NCBI GenBank assembly: GCA_949297365.1
Contig: CASFSL010000009.1
Span: 54,776 to 118,775, forward strand
Reading direction: 5' to 3'
Source of the DNA: an uncultured Bacteroidales bacterium
Lineage (GTDB): Bacteria > Bacteroidota > Bacteroidia > Bacteroidales > UBA932
Length of the DNA: 64,000 bases
Positions 34,213 through 43,458 of this stretch are shown in pieces. Positions within the stretch are counted from its first letter, which is position 1, and each line of letters starts with the position of its first letter. Made by a program: the position numbers and the translations under genes. The notes beneath the pieces are model-generated. The model did not search any database. It saw only the letters and a program-made list of their open reading frames with translations, and had not been told where the DNA came from.

Positions 34213-36015
34213 TTATTGAGTGTCAGTAGTATGGCTGGATTTGTCCACGACTTTTTTAAAATCGGACAATTCCTGTCTGAGATATGTTGACAGTCTGATG
34301 CTTATGCCCATTTTGCGGGCCAGCCGGGTCTTTTTATCGTTGAGTTTTTTAATGTCCAGGTTCATTATGATTGAGACGGCATTGGTCGTAAATCCGCAGC
34401 ACATAAGACTGATGAGTTCTCTTTCATCCTGACTCAGCCACGTGTACTTGGAGCAGAGCATAGACATGAAGCCGGGGTAGACTGATTCCAGCATTCTGTC
34501 AATCCTGACGGATGTCTTCATGCTTGTCAGGCGTTCTGCCAGGGTATCTCTTATTTTGGTTTCCAGCCATCCTTTTGAAGCTGTGTCTCCATAAATATAG
34601 TACAGGTCGGAGATGTCTTTTGTAACGGCAAGCAGGTCTCCGTTAAGAGACATAAGCTCTTTGTTCGCGTCCGTTTGCTTTTGGATTTCTAAAGAGAGAT
34701 GCTTCAGGTCGTTTTCATTCCTGTCTCTTGTTGCTATTGCGGACTGCAGTTCATCCTTTAGCCCTTGGGCAGTGGACACTAAACTGAGTATACGTACATT
34801 CTGTATCTCCAGTTTATGCTTTATCTGCATTATGATAATGGTGAGCGTGGTAACGAGCAATAGAAGCAGAGATACGACAGCAATTGTTGTCCATCGCTTT
34901 CTGGACAGTTCGTTTCTGAGGGAATCATTGTCGTACTTCCTTTCAACTTCCAGCAGATTGGCGTTGTATTCTGAGTCCAGAATACCGATATAGATGGAGT
35001 CTCTTTGCAGCCGGTATCGGTAGGCAGTAATACTGTCTCCTGACTTTTCAGCAAGTTCTGCCAAAGCAGAAAGTACAGTTAGGGTGTCAACAGCGGTTGT
35101 CGCGTTTATCCGTTTAAGAGAGATTGCCGCAGAATCAAGAAGACCCTGTGCCGCATAGCTTTCTGATAGGTATCCGTAAATGCTGGCATATGAACTGGAT
35201 TCATTGATATTCTGCGGTTCTTCACCGTATTCGGCAAATATCTGTCCGGCATCCGATATAGCATCTCTATAGTTGCCGGAACAGTAATAGCTATGCATGC
35301 GCAGCATATGTGCGTTGATACCGCCCAGACGGTTATCAGACATTTTTGCAAGCAGTAGGGCCGTGTCAGCGTGGTGCAGAGCCGGTTCTTCAGAATAATC
35401 AATAAGTACTGAAGCTAAAGACAGGTGTGTGAAGATGACTCTTTCATTCAATTCTGCTTTCTTGAAGCATTCAAGTGCCTTGTTGTATCTATATATTGCG
35501 GATGAATCATCTGCAATATGGTATCCGTATAAATCACCGATGCGGGTGTGGAGGAGGCCGAGCTGTTCGAGGTCGCCGGAGCGTTCGAGCAGGGGCTCGG
35601 CTTCCTTGTAGGCGAACATGGCGTCTTCGGCATCACCGCGCTCTGAGAGGACGGCACCATGCATGACGAGTGCCCTTGCCAGCCTGTCCTCCGGCCCTTT
35701 TCGGCGGTAGTAGTCCGCGGCTTCGGTTATGGCGGTGTTCCCGGCCACAGGCAGCCAGCATTTGTACTCTGCTTCAGTACGCAGCAGGGTGTAGAAAGCC
35801 CTGTCGGCACGCGGCAATTTAGCGGCATCGGAGCTGTCGATGCTCATGAGAGTGTCCAGCGCGGCCTGCGGCTGGGCCGTCATCAGCGAATCGGCTGCAG
35901 CCAGGACCTGACGCACCTGCGCGTCCCTTCTGCCGAAACAGGAGAGTGCTGTTACCAGTATGGTCAGCATTACGGCTGTCAGTATCGTCGGACGGTATAT
36001 GCCATGTGAAGTCAT
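34213..36015 (-). CDS. TPR-repeat membrane regulator with C-terminal LuxR-like HTH
   Basis: This 600-residue protein has an N-terminal signal/anchor with a lipobox-like LVTALSCFG. Tetratricopeptide repeats (about 30-350) sit on the periplasmic side. A transmembrane segment (about 378-398) and a coiled coil (about 400-470) follow. A cytoplasmic C-terminal domain (about 510-585) reads LSQDERELISLMCCGFTTNAVSIIMNLDIKKLNDKKTRLARKMG. This layout is a common one-protein sensor-regulator in Bacteroidales. It precedes the DUF3244/C10 cassette on the same strand and probably controls it through the dyad at 34131-34154. Confidence 0.82.
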   Translation of the reverse strand: MTSHGIYRPTILTAVMLTILVTALSCFGRRDAQVRQVLAAADSLMTAQPQAALDTLMSIDSSDAAKLPRADRAFYTLLRTEAEYKCWLPVAGNTAITEAADYYRRKGPEDRLARALVMHGAVLSERGDAEDAMFAYKEAEPLLERSGDLEQLGLLHTRIGDLYGYHIADDSSAIYRYNKALECFKKAELNERVIFTHLSLASVLIDYSEEPALHHADTALLLAKMSDNRLGGINAHMLRMHSYYCSGNYRDAISDAGQIFAEYGEEPQNINESSSYASIYGYLSESYAAQGLLDSAAISLKRINATTAVDTLTVLSALAELAEKSGDSITAYRYRLQRDSIYIGILDSEYNANLLEVERKYDNDSLRNELSRKRWTTIAVVSLLLLLVTTLTIIIMQIKHKLEIQNVRILSLVSTAQGLKDELQSAIATRDRNENDLKHLSLEIQKQTDANKELMSLNGDLLAVTKDISDLYYIYGDTASKGWLETKIRDTLAERLTSMKTSVRIDRMLESVYPGFMSMLCSKYTWLSQDERELISLMCCGFTTNAVSIIMNLDIKKLNDKKTRLARKMGISIRLSTYLRQELSDFKKVVDKSSHTTDTQ

Positions 36016-36066
36016 ACGGCAAACTTACAAAAAAACTGGAAATACAGGTCTGTCGCGGATAGAGAC

Positions 36067-36705
36067 CTAGCCGACGAGCCAGACCATGACGTGGCCGTCG
36101 AAGACCTCGTAGTTGAGCTCGAAGGTCTCTTCCTCACCGTCCTTGTGGATGAAAGTGGCCTCCAACTCGCCTTCGTCGCGGGGGGTGAAGCGCTCCACCT
36201 CTATCTGTCTGGCGAAGTCCACACCGCTGCGGGACATCCTCTTGAAGATGGCCTCCTTGGCGCACCAGTAGATGGCCAGCTGCTGGTTGGTGTTGTGGTC
36301 TGAGAGGTCGTCTTTCTCGTCTTCGGACAGGGCCTTGCGCTCCACCGCCGAGAAATCCCGGCCGAGGCTCTCGATGTCTATGCCCACGCTCTCCTCGGGA
36401 TGGGCTATGATGGCTGCGAAACGGGCGCAGTGCGAGATGCTTATCTCCACGGCGCAGTTCTGCAGGTAGGGCTTGCCGTTGTCGTGGTGACCCAGATACA
36501 GTTTCTCGGGAAACATCACGTTGAGCAGGGCCCTCACCGCCAGTTTTTCCTTGCGGCGGGCGGGGCTGCTGATTATCTGAAGCTCTTCGAGTTCATCGCT
36601 GGGGATAGGGGCGCACAAGCGGCGCAACTCATCTTCGTCCTCGGAGATTTCCCAGACGCAGATCTCCGCACCGTTTTCTAAATTCTCTCGTTTATATAGA
36701 CCCAT
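36067..36705 (-). CDS. 4'-phosphopantetheinyl transferase (Sfp-type)
   Basis: This 212-residue protein has the two signature motifs of the superfamily, VGIDIES (magnesium site, near residue 108) and YWCAKEAIFKR (near 148). ISISHCARFAAII supplies the CoA-binding part. It transfers phosphopantetheine from CoA to carrier proteins. It is the third gene of the S37 peptidase / DUF2156 / PPTase set on the minus strand, 40 bases after the DUF2156 gene. No carrier-protein gene is visible here, so fatty acid ACP is the simplest target. Confidence 0.88.
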   Translation of the reverse strand: MGLYKRENLENGAEICVWEISEDEDELRRLCAPIPSDELEELQIISSPARRKEKLAVRALLNVMFPEKLYLGHHDNGKPYLQNCAVEISISHCARFAAIIAHPEESVGIDIESLGRDFSAVERKALSEDEKDDLSDHNTNQQLAIYWCAKEAIFKRMSRSGVDFARQIEVERFTPRDEGELEATFIHKDGEEETFELNYEVFDGHVMVWLVG

Positions 36706-36745
36706 TTCGGATAAATCGGATAAAACAGGTTACAAAGAAAAGCAC

Positions 36746-37669
36746 TTATCCGCGAACTGCCAAATATTTTTCCAACATATACGCCGGATGATAGGAGAGC
36801 TTGGCCCTGCGCAGTCCCTCGTCTCCGGCATCGTCCTCCCGGTTGACGTACCGCAGACCGGCGGCCTCGTGCTCCAGGAAGCATCGGTTGATCATCGGAT
36901 ATGCTCCGGTTACGTCTGAAAACGCTTTCTCCACGTGGACGATGAATGTGTCGGAGTTGAGCCGCTCGCCGAGGGTGTACGCCACGATGCGTCCATCGGA
37001 GCGCAGGATGCCGCCTCTGAGCCGCAGCGGTACGAAGTCCCGCAGGGCTGTGCGTACGGCGCAGGCCTCCATCCGCATGGACTCGTTGTGCGAGCAGCCG
37101 TTCAGGGCGCACCACTCGTCGGTCATTGCCCTGCACTCCTCCAACTGACGGCGGCAGAGCTCCGGATCACCGTCGGGACTGATGCTCTCGTAGGTCCAGT
37201 CCGGGTTCTGCGCCTTGAAGCGGGAGATGAAATTGCGCTTGGGCTGGTATTTCTTCCCGGCGAGGGAGATCATCTTCTCCGTCTCGTAGAGATAGTCGAA
37301 GGACTTGCGTATCTGAGTGAACCGATATTGTCCCGGAAATGCCGCCTCTATGGTGTCACGGGCATCGGCAATGGCCCATATTACGGGCTTCCTCCCGATG
37401 GATGCCGCATCCTCCTCCAGGACCCGCAGGACCTCCTGCACATCTCCGCTGCCGGCGGGGAAGATGTAGTTGGCGCAGCCCTCCTCTCCGTCGGAACGTA
37501 TCAGCAGCCAGTCCTTCCAACGGGCGATGCGTGTGCCGAACAAGCCGGCCCAGATGTACAGCGAGGTGAAGCAATATTCGGTGGCCCGATAGTCGGAAAC
37601 AGCAAGGAGCGGGTCGGCCCACTCCTTGTCGCTTAACTCTATGTCCTTGAACTGCGGCAGATTACTCAT
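36746..37669 (-). CDS. DUF2156 (LPG synthase C-terminal-like) acyltransferase-fold protein
   Basis: This 307-residue protein fits the DUF2156 family. It has an early FKDIELSDKEWADPLL, EYCFTSLYIWAGLF, the middle LAGKKYQPKRNFISRF, and a GNAT-like second half with GGILRSDGRIVAYTLGE and MINRCFLEHEAAGLRYVNREDDAG. The fold is two GNAT domains, as in lysyl-phosphatidylglycerol synthase. Exact substrate is unknown. The start overlaps the stop of the S37 peptidase gene by eight bases, indicating coupled translation. Confidence 0.8.
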   Translation of the reverse strand: MSNLPQFKDIELSDKEWADPLLAVSDYRATEYCFTSLYIWAGLFGTRIARWKDWLLIRSDGEEGCANYIFPAGSGDVQEVLRVLEEDAASIGRKPVIWAIADARDTIEAAFPGQYRFTQIRKSFDYLYETEKMISLAGKKYQPKRNFISRFKAQNPDWTYESISPDGDPELCRRQLEECRAMTDEWCALNGCSHNESMRMEACAVRTALRDFVPLRLRGGILRSDGRIVAYTLGERLNSDTFIVHVEKAFSDVTGAYPMINRCFLEHEAAGLRYVNREDDAGDEGLRRAKLSYHPAYMLEKYLAVRG

Positions 37670-38981
37670 ACAGCCACTGGCTCAGGATGGACTTTATCTC
37701 TTTCTGGGTAGCTTCGTCAAACGTGGCGATGCGGGCTCTGTGGCTGCCTCCGGGCTGAATGTAGAACTTGATGTTGTCCTTGTGAGGGTCTGCGGGCATG
37801 ACGGCTGACCAGGGATCGAACTGTCCGTAGATGAAGAGCATCCTTGCATCGGTGGACAGCAGGAACGCTGATATCTTGTTGTAAAGGTAGTCACTGAACT
37901 CCAGATCAACGCCCTGGGGCAGCATGAGCTTCTGGAGGTAGTTCTTGGTGTTCTTGATGCTGAAGTACTTCCTGTACTCTTTGAAAGGCTTCATGTCGTA
38001 GCCGTAGTATCCCAGCTCTTTGGCGGCCTGTACGAAGAAAGGCGATGTAGGACTCCAGGTCACAAAGTACTCGGGAGAGCAGATGGCCATCATATAGTCG
38101 AACACTTCCTTGTCGGAGGCATCCTTCCCGGGTATCTGCTCCACGGGATAGCCCCACTGCCAGAAAGCGAAGGAGAACTCCAGTACTCCGAAGTCGTAGA
38201 CCTCGTCTGTCGGGACATTGAACTTATAGTCATTGGCTATGCAGACCGAGTCAAATGCCGGCATCAGGCAGTCCTTGCGCAGCAGCAGCTCTATCTGGAA
38301 GTTCTTTATGGCCTCCCTGTCCTCGGGAGTTCCGGCGTAGGTCTCGATGAAGGGCTCGTGCCTGCCGTCGTAGAGGGCGCGGCAGAGAGGTCCTACATAG
38401 GGTACGGAGAAGTCTACGTCATCAGGGTAGTATGTCCTGTATATCATGGTGTTCTGGCCTCCCTTGCTGATACCGGTGGATATCCATTTCCCGTCGAATA
38501 TCGTCTTGAGCGCGGTCACCACCTCGTGCATGTCGGCGGCGGCGTTGGGAGCGTTCATATAGTCCCAGTTGACATCCTCGGGTGCCTCTCCGGGATAGGG
38601 CGTGGATTCCAGGAAGTAGCGGTGCTCGACGACTATGTTGTTGGTGTTGAAGATAGTGGATATCTCGTCACGGTAGGACGGGACGAAAGCGTACTGTGCC
38701 CCGTAGCCCTCTGTCACTACGACGGTCGCGCTGTCCGGATGCACGATGCCCACCACGACTCTCTGAGTGAAGGTACCCTTTGCGGGATCCTCATGGTCGA
38801 TGGGCTGCTCGAAGATGACCAGATATTTTTCGGGGAATTTGGTGCTTTCCAGCTCCTGCACGTCCTTGACTGCAGGCAGCGCGGCGATTCGGTCCGCCAC
38901 TGACTCCTGTGCCCGGAGCGCATATGCCCCGAAAGCGGACAGGACCAGTGCCAGAGTGGCAAATAATGTAATTCTGCGCAT
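37662..38981 (-). CDS. S37 family (PS-10) peptidase
   Basis: This 439-residue protein has a cleavable-looking signal (LALVLSAFGAYALRA). PS-10/S37 features are QPIDHEDPAKGTFTQRV, VVEHRYFLEST, the nucleophile serine in STGISKGGQNTMIY (near residue 170), FIYGQFDPWSA with the acid residue, and the histidine in GGSHRARIA near the end. Family members are alpha/beta-hydrolase exopeptidases releasing N-terminal di- or tripeptides, here likely in the periplasm. It is the first gene of a three-gene unit with its own -7 box. Confidence 0.88.
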   Translation of the reverse strand: MRRITLFATLALVLSAFGAYALRAQESVADRIAALPAVKDVQELESTKFPEKYLVIFEQPIDHEDPAKGTFTQRVVVGIVHPDSATVVVTEGYGAQYAFVPSYRDEISTIFNTNNIVVEHRYFLESTPYPGEAPEDVNWDYMNAPNAAADMHEVVTALKTIFDGKWISTGISKGGQNTMIYRTYYPDDVDFSVPYVGPLCRALYDGRHEPFIETYAGTPEDREAIKNFQIELLLRKDCLMPAFDSVCIANDYKFNVPTDEVYDFGVLEFSFAFWQWGYPVEQIPGKDASDKEVFDYMMAICSPEYFVTWSPTSPFFVQAAKELGYYGYDMKPFKEYRKYFSIKNTKNYLQKLMLPQGVDLEFSDYLYNKISAFLLSTDARMLFIYGQFDPWSAVMPADPHKDNIKFYIQPGGSHRARIATFDEATQKEIKSILSQWLYE

Positions 38982-39006
38982 AATTATTCAAATGATTATA
39001 TTGTTG

Positions 39007-39014
39007 CAAAGATA
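39007..39014 (-). promoter_or_regulatory. -7 box for the S37 peptidase operon
   Basis: The minus strand reads TATCTTTG, 26 bases before the ATG at 38981. Confidence 0.65.
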
Positions 39015-39061
39015 TGCATAATCCGTCAGAATAGGTCATCCCTTAAATTTATCCCTTGTAG

Positions 39062-39280
39062 TCAGGCGAGTGTGCCTGTTTCTATCTCCTTTTCAAGGAA
39101 GTCATAAACGTAGAGCGGACTTTGGAAATACAGACCGCTTCGGACATCCTGTAATTTCTTAAATGTGTCTGAGTTATACAATGTGTCAAAAGCATCCTCA
39201 ATATCCATGTGGCGACGTTCCATTAACAGGATAACGAGGTCTTTTGTCATGCATTCTATCATGTATTCAACATCGGTCAT
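39062..39280 (-). CDS. Third gene of the DUF3791/DUF3990 cassette (72 aa)
   Basis: This 72-residue, helix-rich protein has MIECMTKDLVILLMERRHMD, then DAFDTLYNSDTFKKL and GLYFQSPLYVYDFLEKE. The LYNS..KL...GLYxQS pattern is recurrent in small proteins next to DUF3990 genes, as I recall, but I know no function. It overlaps the DUF3990 gene by four bases (ATGA), so translation is coupled. It is a good candidate for an antitoxin or accessory protein. Confidence 0.6.
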   Translation of the reverse strand: MTDVEYMIECMTKDLVILLMERRHMDIEDAFDTLYNSDTFKKLQDVRSGLYFQSPLYVYDFLEKEIETGTLA

Positions 39281-39762
39281 AGCTTTGTAAGTAAGTTAAC
39301 AGCTCTTTGTGTTCCGAAAAAATATTGGAAAGTGATGCCTCGTATGAATTTCAGGCGTTCCAAAAATGTCTCCAAGTCTATATTGTGCTCCATGTAATTA
39401 CGAATCTGCAGGCCGACACGGTCGTTGGCAATAGGCCCGTAAACTATGTCGTAGTCATGTACGGGGCTGAGGCTGTTTTCGTTACTGCGGTTGGCGAAAA
39501 CAAATTCTGCCCATTCTTTGCTGTAGCTGTCAAAACGTTTTATGTTGAGAGTTGAAGTACTGTCCGTAAGTATCCGCTCGTCAAATTCGAAGACGTTTAC
39601 GACAGGCTCCGAGTCAAACTGCGAGGCTTTATATGAAGCCATTTCAAAAGCCTGTTGTTCATTGTCCGAAAGGTAGAAGCCTTTTCCGAAGTCCTTGTTG
39701 GGCTTTGACAGGGAAAGATTGATTTTGTCAATCACGACAGTAGACCCATGATACAGTTTCAT
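39277..39762 (-). CDS. DUF3990 protein, ADP-ribosyltransferase-like putative toxin
   Basis: This 161-residue protein has the DUF3990 pattern: an N-terminal LYHGSTVVIDKI and KDFGKGFYLSDNEQQAFEMA. YHGS and GFYLS correspond to the His and Tyr positions of the ADP-ribosyltransferase fold, and VYGPIANDRVG follows near residue 110. It lies between two small genes and overlaps both by four bases, the arrangement of a toxin between regulator and antitoxin. Toxicity and target are inference. Confidence 0.72.
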   Translation of the reverse strand: MKLYHGSTVVIDKINLSLSKPNKDFGKGFYLSDNEQQAFEMASYKASQFDSEPVVNVFEFDERILTDSTSTLNIKRFDSYSKEWAEFVFANRSNENSLSPVHDYDIVYGPIANDRVGLQIRNYMEHNIDLETFLERLKFIRGITFQYFFGTQRAVNLLTKL

Positions 39763-39983
39763 ACTATCGCCCCTCCATGCCGGCGGCAGTAATCGGTTAT
39801 GTCGTTCAGAACATCTTCCATGCGCAGTGTGTGTGCAATGCCATAGTGCTCATTTAGAAATTTGATGGCATCAAAACGTTTGAGATACCGGAAAGCCTGA
39901 CTTTCTGTTAAATGTTTTGCTTTGGCAAATTCTGCAATCATGACGACTATGTACTCGACTTTATTCCGTATTTCTGTACTCAT
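39759..39983 (-). CDS. DUF3791 small protein, putative antitoxin/regulator
   Basis: This 74-residue all-helical protein fits DUF3791 in length and pattern: VEYIVVMIAEFAKAKHLTES, AFRYLKRFDAIKFLNEHY, MEDVLNDITDYC. It is the first gene of the cassette, with its own -7 box, and overlaps the DUF3990 gene by four bases. In genomes I recall, DUF3791 and DUF3990 genes are usually adjacent, which suggests an antitoxin or specificity role. Confidence 0.72.
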   Translation of the reverse strand: MSTEIRNKVEYIVVMIAEFAKAKHLTESQAFRYLKRFDAIKFLNEHYGIAHTLRMEDVLNDITDYCRRHGGAIV

Positions 39984-40013
39984 GATAATTATTGTTATCG
40001 GGATTAGTCAGGA

Positions 40014-40021
40014 CAAAAATA
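40014..40021 (-). promoter_or_regulatory. -7 box for the DUF3791/DUF3990 cassette
   Basis: The minus strand reads TATTTTTG, about 31 bases before the ATG at 39983. Confidence 0.55.
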
Positions 40022-40057
40022 CATTTTCCATCCAAGAAAAACAAAAGTAGCGGTAGG

Positions 40058-40846
40058 TTAAAGTCGGAAAATGCCGTAGAGGGCGGAGCCGCTGCCGCTC
40101 ATGGAAGCGTAGACCGCGCCCTCGTCGTAGAGGGACTGCTTGATGCGGGCCAGTTCGGGGTATCTGGCGAAGACGGGACGCTCGAAGTCATTGACGATAC
40201 GGTCCTTCCACTCTTCAACGGGAAGGGTGTCGAGGAGGGTTGAGAGTCCTCGGCCGGTGTGGTCGGGGGTGAGGGATGCGTAGGCTTCGGCGGTGGAGAC
40301 ATGGATGCCGGGGGCTACGACTTTTATGCGGTATCTCTCCTGAAGCTGTGCTATGGCGGGAGATGTGCAGGGAGTCAGTATCTCTCCCCGGCCGCTGCCG
40401 TACATGGGCCTGCCGTATATGAAGAACGGGCAGTCGCTGCCGAGGCGGGCGGCATATTCTGCGAGGCGCTCATCGCTCAGTCCGAGGTTGAAGAGTCCGT
40501 TCAGTCCGCGCAGAGTCCACGCGGCATCGGACGAGCCTCCGCCCATACCTGCGCCTACCGGGATATTCTTGTGGAGGTATATTCCTACCGGAGGAAGTCC
40601 GAAATCTTTCTGCAGCAGCCTGTATGCCCTGATGCAAAGTTCTTTTTCAATATCTCCCCCGGGCAGATCATAGGCTGTCCCGAAATGAATCATCGAGACG
40701 GAGTCCGCCTCGATGATTTCCAGGATATCCATATGTGTAACTACAGGGTAGAAAAGTGTCTCAATGTCGTGATAGCCGTCGCTTCTGCGGGCTGTCACCC
40801 TCAGTCCGATATTGATCTTAGGCTGCGGATAGAGGACGATGTTCAT
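40058..40846 (-). CDS. ispE: 4-diphosphocytidyl-2-C-methyl-D-erythritol kinase
   Basis: This 262-residue GHMP kinase has PQPKINIGLRVTARRSDGYHDIETLFYPV at the N-terminus and the ATP loop PVGAGMGGGSSDAAWTLRGLN (near residues 91-111). The C-terminal MSGSGSALYGIF is also present. It phosphorylates CDP-methylerythritol in the non-mevalonate isoprenoid pathway. It starts four bases after the nrdJ stop on the same strand, so it is probably cotranscribed with nrdJ. The last codons lie about 75 bases before the DUF3791 cassette gene. Confidence 0.95.
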   Translation of the reverse strand: MNIVLYPQPKINIGLRVTARRSDGYHDIETLFYPVVTHMDILEIIEADSVSMIHFGTAYDLPGGDIEKELCIRAYRLLQKDFGLPPVGIYLHKNIPVGAGMGGGSSDAAWTLRGLNGLFNLGLSDERLAEYAARLGSDCPFFIYGRPMYGSGRGEILTPCTSPAIAQLQERYRIKVVAPGIHVSTAEAYASLTPDHTGRGLSTLLDTLPVEEWKDRIVNDFERPVFARYPELARIKQSLYDEGAVYASMSGSGSALYGIFRL

Positions 40847-40850
40847 GGCA

Positions 40851-43361
40851 TCAACCGCATTTTCCGTGACCGCAGTCCTGGCAGATCAGACAGCCTTCCT
40901 GGTAGATGAGGTTGGTGGAGCCGCATTTCTCGCACTTCTGTCCGGTCTCGTCCTTCGTGCCGTTGGGGATGTACTGCTTCAGGGCGCGCTCCACGCCGTT
41001 TTTCCAGGTGTTGATGTTCTCGTCGTCGAGGTTGAGGCCCTTGACCAGGTTGAGGATGTCCACGATGGGCATACCGTTGCGGATGACGCCTGAGATGAGC
41101 TTGGCATAGTTCCAGAACTCCTGGCAGAACATGTGGGAGATACCTCCGAGCACTCCGGGATAGCCGTAGCGGTCTGTATAGTGGAAGTCGTAACGGCTGG
41201 TCCCGTCCTCGAATTTCTCCTTGACGATGCGTCCGGTGGTGATGGCGGCGGGCAGGTTGCGGGAGTCGTCCACCATACCGGTGAAGATCTCGTAGGGCTT
41301 GCCGTTCTGCTTGCCGACAAAGGCTATCCACTGCTCGTTGCCGTTCTTGAAGCGGATCACGTCGGCTTCAAGGGACTTGGGTCTCTTCTTGGGCTTGATG
41401 ACTCCGGCCCCGTCCTTGGCCGATACGAGCACTCCGGTGCGGGAGCCGTCACGGTAGACGGTCACGCCCTTGCAGCCGGACTCCCAGGCCGTGCGGTACA
41501 CTTCGGCCACCATCTCCTCCTTGATGTCGTGAGGCAGGTTGACGGTCACGCTTATCGAGTGGTCCACCCATTTCTGGAGCCTGCCCTGCATCTTCACCTT
41601 GGCCACCCAGTCGATGTCGTTGGACGTGGCCTTGTTGTAAGGTGACTTCTTGACCAGTGCGGCGACTTCCTCCTCGCTCATCTGCTTTACCTGCTCGACA
41701 TCGTAGCCGTTGACAGCGCACCAGGTGAGGAAATGATGATGGAACACGTAGTACTCCTCGAAGCAGTCTCCGTTCTCGTCCTTGAAGGCTACCACTGCGT
41801 TGAGGTCGTTGGGGTTGACCTTGCGGCGTCTCTTGTAGAAGGGCAGGAAGACAGGCTCGATACCGGATGTGGTCTGGGTCATCAAGGAAGTGGTTCCGGT
41901 AGGAGCTATGGTGAGCATGGATATGTTGCGGCGGCCGTAGCGGACCATGTTGTCGTAGAGATCCTCGTCCTCTTTGCGGATGCGGGCGATCATCGGGTTG
42001 TTCTCCTCGCGCCTGGCGTCGAAGATGGGGAATGCTCCTCTCTCCTTGGCCATGTTGACGGATGACGCATAGGCCGCGAGAGCCAGGGTCTTCTGCACCT
42101 TGACGGCAAAGTCGATCGACGCATCTGAGCCGTAGGTCAGCCCGAGAGCAGCCAGCATATCGCCTTCTGCGGTGATACCCAGGCCAGTGCGGCGTCCGCC
42201 AAGGGATTTCTCGCGTATCTTGAGCCAGAGCTCGTACTCTGTGCGCTTGACATCTTCGTCCTCGGGGTCGCTCTTGATCTTTTCCAGGATAGCCTCTATC
42301 TTCTCCATCTCCAGGTCGATCAGGTCGTCCATAAGCCTCATGGCCTTGGTCACATGCTCCCTGAACAGGTCGAAGTCAAACGATGCCTCGCGTGTAAACG
42401 GATCCTTGACATAGGAGTAGAGGTTCATGGCAATGAGCCTGCATGAGTCATAGGGGCAGAGGGGAATCTCACCGCAGGGGTTGGTGCTTATGGTCTTGTA
42501 ACCCAGGTCTGCATAGCAGTCCGGGATGGACTCGCGGATGACGGTGTCCCAGAAGAGCACTCCGGGCTCGGCGGACTGCCAGGCGTTGTGGATGATCTTC
42601 TTCCACAGGGCGGCGGCGTCAATCTCCTTGGTCACCTTGGGACTGTCCGAGTCGATAGGGTATTTCTGTATATAAGGCTTGCCGCTGAGGGCGCAGCGCA
42701 TGAATTCGTCATCAATTCTTACGGATACGTTGGCACCGGTCACCTTGCCTTTCTCGAGCTTGGCGTCGATGAAGTTCTCGGCATCCGGGTGCTTGATCGA
42801 TATGGTCAGCATGAGGGCTCCGCGGCGTCCGTCCTGGGCGACCTCGCGGGTGGAGTTGGAATACCTTTCCATAAAAGGCACGACTCCTGTGGAGGTGAGG
42901 GCACTGTTGAGCACCGGACTTCCGGTAGGACGGATGTGCGACAGGTCATGACCCACACCGCCGCGGCGTTTCATCAGCTGCACCTGCTCCTCGTCTATCT
43001 TCATGATGCCGCCGTATGAGTCGGCCTCGTGCTTGTTGCCGATGACGAAGCAGTTGGACAGAGAGGCTATCTGGTAATTGTTGCCGATACCGGCCATGGG
43101 ACCTCCCTGAGGGATGACATGTCTGAAATCCTTGAGCAGCCCGTGAATCTCGGCTGCGGACATGGGGTTGGGGTATTTGGCCTCAATCCTGGCGAACTCG
43201 TTGGCCAGTCTCCAGTGCATCTGCTCCGGGGATGTCTCGTACAGGTTGCCGAAGGAGTCCTTCATGGCGTATTTGTTGATCCATACGGAGGCGGCCAGCT
43301 CATCTCCGTGGAAATACTCCCTGCTTTCCTTCAATGCTTCGTCGTAAGTATTGGTATTCAT
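40851..43361 (-). CDS. nrdJ: Adenosylcobalamin-dependent ribonucleoside-diphosphate reductase (class II)
   Basis: This 836-residue protein has the class II reductase barrel with SLSNCFVIGN, GGVGHDLSHIRPTG, NPCGEIPLCPYDSCRLIAMNLYSYV (active-site Cys and Glu, near residue 290) and IAPTGTTSLMTQTTSGIEPVF. The C-terminal tail is a Cys-rich zinc module (CEKCGS, CLICQDCGHGKC) that shuttles reducing equivalents. It makes deoxyribonucleotides using vitamin B12. The 97-base gap upstream is too short for a cobalamin riboswitch and I see none. ispE follows. Confidence 0.95.
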   Translation of the reverse strand: MNTNTYDEALKESREYFHGDELAASVWINKYAMKDSFGNLYETSPEQMHWRLANEFARIEAKYPNPMSAAEIHGLLKDFRHVIPQGGPMAGIGNNYQIASLSNCFVIGNKHEADSYGGIMKIDEEQVQLMKRRGGVGHDLSHIRPTGSPVLNSALTSTGVVPFMERYSNSTREVAQDGRRGALMLTISIKHPDAENFIDAKLEKGKVTGANVSVRIDDEFMRCALSGKPYIQKYPIDSDSPKVTKEIDAAALWKKIIHNAWQSAEPGVLFWDTVIRESIPDCYADLGYKTISTNPCGEIPLCPYDSCRLIAMNLYSYVKDPFTREASFDFDLFREHVTKAMRLMDDLIDLEMEKIEAILEKIKSDPEDEDVKRTEYELWLKIREKSLGGRRTGLGITAEGDMLAALGLTYGSDASIDFAVKVQKTLALAAYASSVNMAKERGAFPIFDARREENNPMIARIRKEDEDLYDNMVRYGRRNISMLTIAPTGTTSLMTQTTSGIEPVFLPFYKRRRKVNPNDLNAVVAFKDENGDCFEEYYVFHHHFLTWCAVNGYDVEQVKQMSEEEVAALVKKSPYNKATSNDIDWVAKVKMQGRLQKWVDHSISVTVNLPHDIKEEMVAEVYRTAWESGCKGVTVYRDGSRTGVLVSAKDGAGVIKPKKRPKSLEADVIRFKNGNEQWIAFVGKQNGKPYEIFTGMVDDSRNLPAAITTGRIVKEKFEDGTSRYDFHYTDRYGYPGVLGGISHMFCQEFWNYAKLISGVIRNGMPIVDILNLVKGLNLDDENINTWKNGVERALKQYIPNGTKDETGQKCEKCGSTNLIYQEGCLICQDCGHGKCG

Positions 43362-43458
43362 GCTGTTAGCTATTATTGTTCAAGTCAAAAAGTTTTGCAA
43401 GTTATGACTTAATACGGCTTCGGCAAAGGAAGCTCCGCTAAAGTTATCAACGGAGTTT

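Noticed and set aside
43362..43458. Cobalamin riboswitch upstream of the B12-dependent nrdJ
   Set aside because: The gap is 97 bases and shows no B12-box-like sequence or fitting helices.
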